Shown piece by piece: positions 23,956 to 35,900 of a stretch of DNA of 64,000 bases. This DNA is from Spisula solida (taxonomy: Eukaryota > Mollusca > Bivalvia > Venerida > Mactridae), in NCBI GenBank assembly GCA_947247005.1, contig OX365951.1, positions 33,934,899 through 33,998,898 on the forward strand, written 5' to 3'. Every line of letters begins with the position of its first letter. Position 1 is the stretch's first letter. The notes beneath the pieces are model-generated. The model saw only the letters and a program-made list of their open reading frames with translations, was not told the DNA's origin and made no database searches. A program made the position numbers and the translations under genes.

Positions 23956-26900
23956 CTTCGTGTATGTTTCCATGTTCGGCAGTTCCCGAAAGTAATGTGT
24001 GAAAACATGATCATCAGAAGAAGCAAGACGTAATCTACATCTTATCTAATACGGTTATAATACCGAATTTCAGGGGATATTACTTCTTAATTCGATATAA
24101 AATGATAATACCATATCGGACATTCTTAATTCGTTATAAAAGGATAATAACAAATACTAGTAGGACAGGGAAGGTAGCACCAGACAGAAACAGCAGAACA
24201 CAAATGCTGACCAGCTATGTTGTCTACAAACCGACATTATTTTCCGATGTATTGACTTGCCGAAATACGATGTATTTAAATACGCCACGGTAAAAATATT
24301 TTTAGATTTTCAAGATTTACATGCAGACTATTTATACGGGTAGGAACAGCCAAACCGTTATAAAAGACTGGATACTGAATCAGAAGTCGCTCTATAAGTT
24401 GCTTTCGAATACAATAATGTGACGTCGTCTTCTTTTAAAATAAGCGCCAACATCACAGACCTGAATGAAATTTTTTGTCAGGGTCTTAAGTAGGAGGGTA
24501 AGAGTAAGTCGCATTTTTATGTAGAGAAGCGGAAAGTATGATTAACATATGAAATAATAACAGTACGTATGTTTTGTCAATATAAGAAACCAACACGGCA
24601 CCGGAAAAGATGTCAGAAAAATAGATTATCAGATGTTTTGATACCAACATTAAAATGCGTATGTATACATGTACATACACTGCATACAGCAAACAAAAGC
24701 TCGGGAATAATAGTACTTTATATAACAGATTGGTACTGTTACTGTACGCTGCCATCGCATGACAAGGTAAAATACATTCGCATTTGACCACTCGGTAATC
24801 CAACTTCATTGAAGGTTGTGCATGTACCGTACATGTGTTTTGTTGCCAGTACATTGTCATGCATTTAAGTACACACTATAACTAATATGCTCGGTACAAT
24901 TTAAATTCAGTCTACTGATTTTCGTTGAAGTTTTGGTTTGTTGACTCGCATGAAAATACTTCTAATAGGCTTAACATACTACTGTTTTACATTTTGGCAG
25001 CAGGTGTCCTGTATTTCATTGAAATTTACATGCACTTTCATAAACTTTTGTTCAAATACAATGAATCGGTACTTTATAAGCATTGAAAATGACACAACGT
25101 GTGCGTTTTTTTAAATGTACTGAGTATAAATTGCTTGCATCTTTTATCTTACTTATATAATCTAAATGACGTTCTCGGACGAGGAGAAAAGAGTTTATGA
25201 AGTTTAAATTGCACAAAACAAAACACATATCTATGCCGTACCTTTTCTGGTTGTGTGTACGTTTTGTCGTTTAATTGTGAATGGGGTAGCAGTCAGTGAC
25301 TCCCTATCGGCCTCTTGGTCCTTCTGATCATTATTTATGCCACGTATATACACTGTTCCATCCATATTGTTTGAAGTGACATCATATGTAGAAATCCTGC
25401 AAAACACAATTAACGAACAATTCCAATCAATTCCCAAATCTCGTGAGAATATTTAACTAATAGGTAAATTCGCAAATCAATGAGTTGCAAAATATTATGC
25501 GAAGCATTGGCGTTATTGAATAAAACACGTAATACGGTAGGTTCAAAATTAATCCGAAGACATATTTTGGGGACTCCCGATGGTATCGCCCATTAAACTT
25601 GGTAGGGTTTTAAAGACTTTGGCACTGGCAAAGTCTAGATGTCCCAAATCCGGGAACTCTTGCAAACTCAAATATTTGATTACACTGTTTGGCATAGTTT
25701 GAAAACACTTGTACTGCTCCCTGTGTGAATACAACTATACCTGTAAGGTTGATAGCTCGGACGTCTGGGCAAGAATGCAATTTTCCGTTTGTCTGATACA
25801 TCGGATGGTTGTATCCCCCGGAACTTTATATCGAATTCTCTGTACGGCTTTAACATAAAACTCCCTGACATCTCCGGGCTCTATAATACACCGAATTGAT
25901 ACAAAATGTACGACAAGTAGTTGAACATGTGAAACAAAGACGTCATAACAACACACAGGTATACACCCGTCTGAAGTTCGGACCAAACAAGACAAATTAT
26001 GAATACAGAATTTACGGTGTTTATAATTGTTGATCCATTCTCGAATACATTGTATTCTAATATGATCAACGATTTGTTGTATAACGTTTGATATACCAAT
26101 GGAAGTTAAATTTTGAACATGGACTATTCCCAGCCTTACAGAAACGCAATGTAATATTCGTCATCAAAAGATAGAGCTGGCGGGATTTATATTACATGTA
26201 TTTTGGTCTAATGTGATGTCATCTTCAAAAACTAGTTAGAAATCAGATTGTAATAGCAATTGACCTGAATTTCGTATCCCTTCCTTTTCCATTTCTTTAT
26301 CCTATTTGAAGCTTTCTCGGTGGCACAACATTCTACCACCACTAGTGAAGATTCCGTCCCTTCGTCATCACCACGGACCACGACAAAGAATACAGCCGTC
26401 CTCTGACGTTCTGTTGCACTTACTAGTCTCTTGTATATTTCTGATTTATCAGCAGAGTAACACGCCTTCGGAACTGCTACATGGCTTCAAAAATGACAAG
26501 ATGCAAACTATTATCATACCATTCGATTAACAAATGTATAATTAAATCATAATATTTTGGTTCATGCATAGAAGTGATGGATTTTCAAATCTGCATAAAA
26601 AGCACAAATGTCACACAAATAATACATAATATAAATTTAAGAAAAACATCCTGAGATCTAAGGAAACTTAGTTACATAGTTACATATACATGTTAACATG
26701 TCTAGCCCTAAATTGGTATACATATACATATTTTGAATTGGAATCAATTCACGGATAAAATAACTAAATCTTGTAAAGTGGGTGTCTCTAAAACTAAATA
26801 TTAATACTGATGTGGAAGTAGTTTTGCGTTCGGCTGAGACAGCCATAGTACATGGCCATTTTCAGTTTTATCACTGCAAAATTGGCCAATGGCCTCCGGT

Positions 26901-29900
26901 TTCGAGACAAGAGACCTAAGAATGAAGGAATCCGCGCGCGCTGCCCTAGCTCTTTCCGAATAAGCTTCTTGGTTCTTTAACGTAGCCGGTGTATATAGCA
27001 CCCAATACACACAAGACTACCTCTGGGTTTCCAAACAGGTCGTCTCTAGTTGGATGGGAAACATTAAAAAGCGTTTCTGGAATTATCAGTGTCTCGGTCG
27101 AGATTCAAGCCAGGAAACTTCGGATTGATAGTCGAGAGCGTCAATCACTCGGTCACCGCTCCTTCCTATATGCGGGAGTATTAAATGCATATTATTATTA
27201 AAATTAACGATATGCTCACATGCTGAAGTGTGGTATTTCATAAACAAGCGTTTTGTCAACAAGTTTCACAACAGAATCTAGAACTTCTATACAGTCCTCA
27301 TCCGTATCGTCTGTTATATCATTTAATGTCAACAACACGATATCCTCTGGTTTGTTAATGTCTACTTGTGTTGGTAGAGTTAGTGTCATGTTGTGTCTGC
27401 CATCACATTTGGTGCTATCAGTGTCAGTTTGTATACTGTATACATCAGTAAGTAATACACCGCTTCTATCATCCTCTGCTTCATGGTTTGAATATACCTG
27501 GTAAAATAAACACAGGTTGTAATATGTTTGATCGTCCAGTTTTTCATCGTTTTTTCTATGTCATTCAACCATTAGTTTCTAGGAATCAATGATCCAGCAT
27601 AACTAAACTGAACTCCACAAGCAATCAATTCAGAAGTAACACCACAAACAAATTCTCAAACAAATTGTTTGAATGGGGTTTAATACTTTATTATTTTACA
27701 AACTATCAAACAAATCACATACACATGTGTCACTAGTTATCAGCGAACAAATACTGACCTAATTTGTTCTTCAGGCCATTTGACCTTGACTGAAATGGAA
27801 GAACTAAAATACTCGTTCCTGTATGGCAACATGGCAACACAAATTCATTTGCTAATTACTACGGACATACCATTCACAGAGAAGACCCGACTGGACCAAT
27901 ATAGATTGGAGTTCGGATCATATGCATGACTTAAATATTGTATGTTTGTAAAATATCTGTATGTGTATTTATTTACCTTAATTGATAATTTGGTCTCGTC
28001 ATCGAATGTATTTGATGGTATCTCAATCATTAAACCATCGTCAAGTTCAGAAGTAATAACTGCCCCATCCTTTCCTACAAGTTGTTTATCAGTTTTCGCG
28101 CACGTGTACAAGGCACATATAGAGAAACATTCTGGGAATAGCTCGATTGTGAATGTACACGTGGTGTCCTGTAAAGATTCCACAATGCATTACTGCTACT
28201 ACATACTAGGATAGTCAAAGTCCTGTTTGCGGGACATATAATATAATGTGTAGCATTAAAAGTTACTGCGAACGTACGAAGACGCTTCTGACGTTCTCGC
28301 ACAAATAATTGTTTCCTTATTCAATTAAGACAATTTACAAAACAATATTATTAGCTTTGGCTATGCAATGTCATTTACAAGAAACAAAGGATATATACGT
28401 CGTTTTAAAGATCGTATATGATCAACAATTAGATATAACATATAAAATTGTTAATAAGATAGAGGAAACTAATGTGTGCATGAATACACGAAACATACAC
28501 TGGAAATAACGATATTATTTTCTGTCTTAAGCTTTTAAATGTGCAACATTTGTTAAGTACTAAGTACTACATGTAGCTTTATTTAAGTAACCATTACTTA
28601 CTGAATGCTGATGTACAGTTCCATTGTCACATATCGTAACTGTTTCTTTCTTTCCACTTTGGTATCGTACAAACAGTTCCTCTGTATCTTTAGGAACGCC
28701 ATATATGGGCACCACCACTGTCACATGACACGAACGCTGAACGTCAGATATCTTCATGTAAAACACGTCACTAACCATTTCATCTCCGGTATCTGTAGGT
28801 AGGGTGATTGTTGTATTTTCAGATTTTTCCCTCCGACAATAGAATGGGATTGTCACCATTGATGGAACCTCGAATGATTTCACAACAATACCCACGCGCT
28901 TAAGTTCTATCATTTGCTTCGTTTTTCTCAGCGATACTCCTTGTGCCTTTACTGTACTACATAATATAATTGAACAACATTATCATCAACACCTTATTTC
29001 AATGGTCATTAATTTTCGAGAATACATGTTTGTCTACAGGAATCATTTTAGTTACCATTCTAGCGTTATTCTTCTGTTACAGCAAAACACAATGTCAAGA
29101 AAATAACAAACAAATAACACCTTTCATGAGATGACTGGTCTATGTACATGTTTAAAGTGTGCAAGTACTGTGAAATTATGTATTTATGACAGGTCTTTCA
29201 AAATGCACTACATTTTGTATATATACAATTACACATTAAAAATACGTATCCTGTACCCTTTTCTAAATGCCTCCATCATAACATCGTGCAGTTTCATTCT
29301 GTTGGCAAGCTCACTGTTTTTGCAAAGTTCTTCTGCTGTTTTGCCATGCTGGAATCAATAAAACCAAGGAAAATTTCGATATTGCATGTATCCATTGTAT
29401 GAATAATTATACAGTGTACTTATATGTGGATATTTCGGCTCGTCAAAAATTCTTGATGCGCGAAATAAATAGCTATTTCTTTATTTCTGAGTAGAAGTTC
29501 GCCAATATATCCACGTCGCTGACTTAACCACTTGTACGTACAATATATTAATATCATATGTCTGCGTTCCGCCTCGGGGTGACATTCTGCCCTCGGGTTG
29601 ACAATATCAATGTCACGCATGCAGGCATATGATATTTGTTTTTTTATACCGAACATTATCAAAAGTCTAGTAAAATGTTCACAGCCATGATTGTGATTGT
29701 TATAAACAGAAGACATGGTAATCATGACTGTGATTTCATATATTGTTGTGTATTTTAACAAGTTCAAGTTGAACTTGAAACTTGTGTATTTTTACAAATG
29801 CAAAAAATATTGTATACTTCAGCAGTTAAAGAACTAAGATTGACGCAGATATTTGCCATGGCATCATACGAGGGTGTTCGAAAAGAAATGCAATTCCATG

Positions 29901-32900
29901 CATACATTGGTAGTTTTAGGGGTTTCGTGCTTCAAACTTGGCATGTGTACCCATTAGCCCATTGTCCGCACTTGGGTACAATTTGGTTGAAATCCTTGCA
30001 TTAGTTTGGTCATAATGTCATGGGCGTAGGAGAAGGGGGGCCAGACCCCCAATGTTAGGACAAGGGGGGGGGGGCAACATATCATTGAGAAATGCGGTCA
30101 ACTGAAAACAACAACAATCAGACTCAACATTGATAAAAAGTATGATATTCGTCTCAAAGCTTCAATATTAAATATTGAACTGTTAGCTGCTCGTACAATC
30201 TCGAGTTTGTCCCAATTTCACTTCATTTGGAAGAAAATTCTTGAAGTTAACAACAGTTGTACCCACTGGATACCATGCTCATTACGTGGTGCCCAAAACG
30301 TAATATTATTTTAAATGCCAAGAAAATATTAAAGTTATACCCTCAGTACTTTCAAGAGAAGTTTTTACGTAGTATAATGAAGGAAGGGACATACGCTAAC
30401 TATCATTAACCAAGAATGAAGCTGAAACATCATATATGTGCTAACAGAAATTCTAAGAAATCCGTAATTGTAAAACACACTAAGTCACTGATGGCAATGA
30501 TTCATTTGATTTTCTTCATCCAAAAAGGGCTTGCAATTCAAAAACCAGAACCAATGGACAAATATGTTGCAAGAAGGTTCTATAGATATTGTGTGCATGA
30601 AAAACTTCTGAAATAGTTCATATAGCGTCAAATTGTTTATGGAATAGACCATATGCACGTTTCTCACGAAAATGCCTCTTCGCACAGGGCTTCTACCCTA
30701 AAGTGGTTTTTGAACATAATACACATGAGAATACTTTATCACCAATTCTATTATGTAGACCTAATCCTATGCGAATAATGTTAAGTCCATAGACTTAACG
30801 TGCATGCAGAAGACCATAGGTACGGTTCAAGGAAACCTATGTGGTCAGCCATGTTACAGTGCATGAGATTATAAGTACCTTTTGCAGATGACAAAACATA
30901 CCTTTTATCATGAATTTAAAGGTTCAATGTGTGTGCAATGTATAAAGGAGAGTTCATTGAAGGTTTTCCGTGAGTTTCATTGTAAATGGTTCTGTCAATA
31001 AAAAGTTATAGAGTAAATTGCATTTCTTTTCGAACACCCCTCGTATTCGATCGCATGACCTGACAGTGTCACGTTTCGGTCGATCATGTGGCAAATGGTT
31101 TGGAAATGCCTTTGACAGTCATAATGTTTCTCTCTGGAGGCAATGGGAGTTTAGCATTGTAGAAAGAAGTGAGGTATAATAACAGAGATTAGTACCTCTC
31201 ATCAAGTCAGTGGAGTGACCAGAATGCAATATAGTTTACTGAATTAATACAACTGTAATTGCTATTGTGTAGATGTGCGTTTTTACATCATATTTAAACG
31301 AGTTTTACAAGAACGTAATTATATAATCATAACATAACCTTGGAAAATAATATGAAGCAATTGTGCTAGCAGGACTTATATTAACAAAAACATAACAACA
31401 ACTTGGACAAGGAAATCAGCACTCAACGCAAACAGCAGCAAACGAAGGGCACAGAGAAGACCAGAGTAGATATTGCAAACTCAATATGAAAGTAGTCCCT
31501 ACTTCATCCTTTATGTTTCCATCAGCACCACATGTTAGTAGAACTTCTGTTGCCTCGTGTCGGTCGTTTCTAGTGGCAATATGTAATGGTGTCCTACCCA
31601 TCTGAAATGGGATATATAAGGTTGGTTTTGTTATAGTTACATACATGTATGTAAATGATGTACCCAGCATGTTGTTGAAAAGGAGTACCTCTTTTATGTT
31701 GAAGTAGATATTGAAACATTAGAAAAACATAATATTACCATATTTTTATGTTACATTTTGTTTGTATTTGTAAGTGGCCAAAAGCAATGCTCTTTGCTGA
31801 TTATCCCAATAAACTTTGAACTTGAATATGTTGTGTGCTGTTGAGTCACATTGATACTACATTGTTGTATTAATTGCGCAATCCTTATTGTTGTTGCCAC
31901 GGGCGAATTAATACAGTGTTGAAGAGGGTGAAACACCCTCTGAAATCGTCGAATTATGTGCGTTGTCTTTTGTTCTTGGTGAAAAATATAAATAGGCATT
32001 TGTCTTGCTTGTTGCGCTCGCAAAATAAATTACACAAAATAATCACTGAATTAATAGTATTAAGTAGCTGTTGAAAGATAACTGTATAATTATGCTCTAT
32101 AGATAAGCGCCTGGTAATTAAGAGGGGAAATTATAAATTAATTATTCTAACCTTATTTTGTAAGTTAACATTCATTCCTAGCGATATCATCTCTTCAATG
32201 ACGTCCATTGGTTGGACCTTTACCAACTCGTGTATTGGTGCATCGCCTTCCTAACAAAATATATGAATTCTCACTACTAAATATTTCTAGACGATTCGCT
32301 AGCTTAGAATATAAGATGCTTGACAGATAGAGTAATAAGGTTGTTAGTACAAACACGCGAGAAACAAGAAAACAAGAAAAACTACTCTTTACTTATGGAA
32401 AACAAGCTTTTTCAACTTTATTTTGGTCAACATGACCTGTTCCGGTTTTCATGAAAATATGCTCATAAGAAGCGCCCTTAAATGCAGATTTCACCTCGAA
32501 CCATCGAATTGTAAAATTATGGCTCATATACATACTATATCAAAGACATGGTTTGAAATTAAGTCTGAAGCACTAAGGGAGGGTATTACCAAAGTACAGG
32601 GAGACTACTTCCTAGCCAAATATTTTCAAAACTCCCGAACATGTTTTATGCGGAACACCTATCACGTGATACCAAGTGACTTCATACCTTGTTCTGCGTG
32701 TTTGGATCAGCGCCACATTTCAGCAAAAAGCAGACTATGTCCATCCTGCCATCACGTGCTGCATAATGTATCGGCGCATATCCGTTCTGAAAAAATGTAT
32801 ATATGTGCGGGGTGTTACAAAAGTTCGTTCTTAATGTTAAGTTTCAATAGTTTTTTTCTGACACCAGAAGAATGTAAAATTGTCAGGTTAAATTCCAGAT

Positions 32901-35900
32901 GGTTCTACCCTTGTGCTTATCTGACTATTATATAATGAAGCCATTATTGTAAGAAAATAAAATTGCACGTTGCGCACATAGCTCAAGTAAAATTTAGCAT
33001 GAATTGAAATTTTGAGAACAAACTTTTTTAACACCATGTTTATTGCATATTAGGTTCCAAATACTATTGAGATTGAAATAATTGAATGCTATGTAAATGA
33101 CTGCCGACAACACATTACATGTACTGAAATAGTTCAACATGACAACCATTTCACAAGTAACTTTAGCAACATGCCCGGATGACTATTATAAAGTTCCAAT
33201 GTGTAGCTTTTTAGTATGTTTGTTTAAATAAAATACATGATTGTTATTGGTCAGCGAGTGATACATGACGTCACTGATTAAATCTGAGCTCCTCTCAATC
33301 ACGTCTATCTTACCAGATTCTTGAGATTGGCATCACCACCTTTAGCGACTAGTAGCTTGAGTATTTGTAATGATCCTTTCCTGGCAGCAGAGTGCATTGG
33401 TGTATCGCCTTTCTGTATGAAACAAGTATTAATAGTGATTTCATTGGTGCATCCCATCTTAGGGTAAAACATTATATAATACAGGCACGAAACTATAAAA
33501 CTGTTGTTACAAAACAAGCAGAGATATTGACTTGATCCTTACCTTTATACAAGAATATATTACAGGGGTCTTGTGTTGAATATATAGAGGATATTTGTTG
33601 ATTTTGGTGTAAGATCGATCGTATTTTATTTCATCGAGGGTTCACAGAAAATCAATATTTTCACGAGTGGCGTAGCCACGAGTGAAAATATTATTTTATG
33701 TGATCACGAGTGAAATAAAATTGATCTTTCACCAAAAATCAACAAATTTTCTGTTTATTATATGCTTTAATTTCTCTTAAAAGTGTACCGTAATTGGCTT
33801 AATTGGAAAAATCACGTCGAAATTGGAACGTCACGACGTGAGAATTATGACCTCATGATGACGTAACGCATATTTTAAAGCCCGGCGCAGTTGACGTTAC
33901 GTTTCTTTTTCTGCATGATACTGGAACCAGCTTCTTAAACAGTGAAAATAACAAAGTGGTAATTTCACTGTTATTTCCACTGTTTATTTTACTGAAAAAT
34001 CTCCGTTATCCATTGAAAGCAAATAATAAATAAATTTCCACGAGCAAATTGTGCATTATCGGTCCTTTAGATTTAAGTTTGTATTGCACATCGAGCGTCT
34101 TCGTAATACTCCATACTTAAGAAAATATACATCCGGTGTTTTAAATATAGACAATATGTCAGCTGTTAAACTATGCTAATAGAAGGTAATTCAAATTCCC
34201 CGTACTATACAAAACAGACGTTAACCCCGCATTTCATATATCGTTGCACGTATCACACTCAAAATGTCAGGCGACACATAGCTTTTAAACTAAAACGCTC
34301 AATGCATAGTTATAACAAATTATTTAACTAAATGCTTGATTATTAGGGGTACGAAATGTTTGATTGTACAATTGCATTGAAATATTTTGTAAACATATTT
34401 TGAAACCTAATTATTAGATTGTCAACAACTGCTCTTTCAAATTTATACCTTCGATCTATCAACTAACTGTATTCTATTTTCAATATATGAAAGCAAATAA
34501 GTTCTTATTCATTATTAGATGCTCAAATATATTTTATCAATATGTTATTTGAGCAAATTATTTGTCAGATAATGCCGGTTTGGAAGCTGTCCAGAATTTA
34601 CACGTCTAATGTGCACATGGTGACATTAAACGTAGTACTTCCTAGTTGATATTTCTTATTCTGATTTATTCAAAATTACCCTAAGTCGCTATTTACTATA
34701 AATTACTAGAGGCTCACAGGGAAGACTGGCTTGCCCAACTGTGTTGCCTCTTTAAATAAAGTCGTTGTTACAACATGTATTATTATTATTATAAATTTAA
34801 CCTCTGTAAAACAACACCCTCTTGGAGCTGCAAATATTGGTAATTGTTTAAAGGTTATTGCTCTGTGGAGGTTAAATGTATAGCAAATAGATCTAGTGAC
34901 TTTTGAAGGTGTTGTTACATAGAGGTTGTTGCTCTACAGAGGGCCTGGGGAGGGTGTACTGAACACTGAGATGATGGTATAATCGATCAGTCATAATGTC
35001 TAGGCTTTCATATAAGTTTATGAATCGATTTTTTTTAAACTTCGCACATAATATTTTACATAATTCATGTCCGATAAAATTCACTGTAAAGTTCATAATA
35101 ATCAGTACCTATTTAAATATACAGACGATCAAATGAGATAACAGAAAGACTAACAGTCACAAAAATGTGTTCATTTGAACCATTTTCACGCTCTGAAAAA
35201 AACAAACAATACATTGTCCACTCGGCAATGAATACTTGGCATGACACTGGGTACTGCCCGGTAAGCATAATGTATGCATGTTAAGATCATCGCTCTGAAC
35301 TTGAACAATTTATCACGAGATTATCCGTAATACTTTTCGATGTTTTGTGACTTCAGTTGTTTTGGTTGTCAAACGTGTTCGGCTTTATCGAACGAAACAT
35401 TCGAAATTCACAATCAATACGTATGACATACGCACAATGTATTCAGTGTTACGATGTAAGTAGGTCTAGAAATTATAACTGATCGGTTAGAATATCCTCG
35501 CAGTGTATAACTATCCGCAATTATGTAAATACATTTGAGCCAGTCTCCAGGAAAACCTGCTATAATGACATTATGTAATTACTGCATTTAACAAGGTTTT
35601 AAAAAGCTTTCAAATAAGAAAAAATGACATATCTACAGATTCAATTTTAAGTCATTTATCCATATATTACTATATCTTAGCTTTAAACTTTCTTATGAAT
35701 TATATCAAAATCACATACTTTGTTGCTATGGTGACCAAGGCCGGAAATTTACTCCGATTGAGAAAAACAAGAAGTTAGTTGTTTAAAACATTAGAATTCT
35801 TTCTCTGAATACAAACACTTCTGATTTTGATATGTAATTTAAAAATTAAAACACAATTCTAGCACATGATACTATTTTGAACAATTTATGTCAAGAATTG

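Noticed and set aside
24486..24860. A 124-codon - strand frame with several hydrophobic segments
   Set aside because: No family resemblance, no matching phase with neighbouring exons, and AT-driven composition. It is left within an intron of the ankyrin gene.
32423..32935. A 170-codon open frame on the + strand, with several Cys/His residues
   Set aside because: It lies opposite an ankyrin-repeat exon (32688-32786, - strand) and a MITE family D copy, and it matches no family. The - strand exon explains the open frame.
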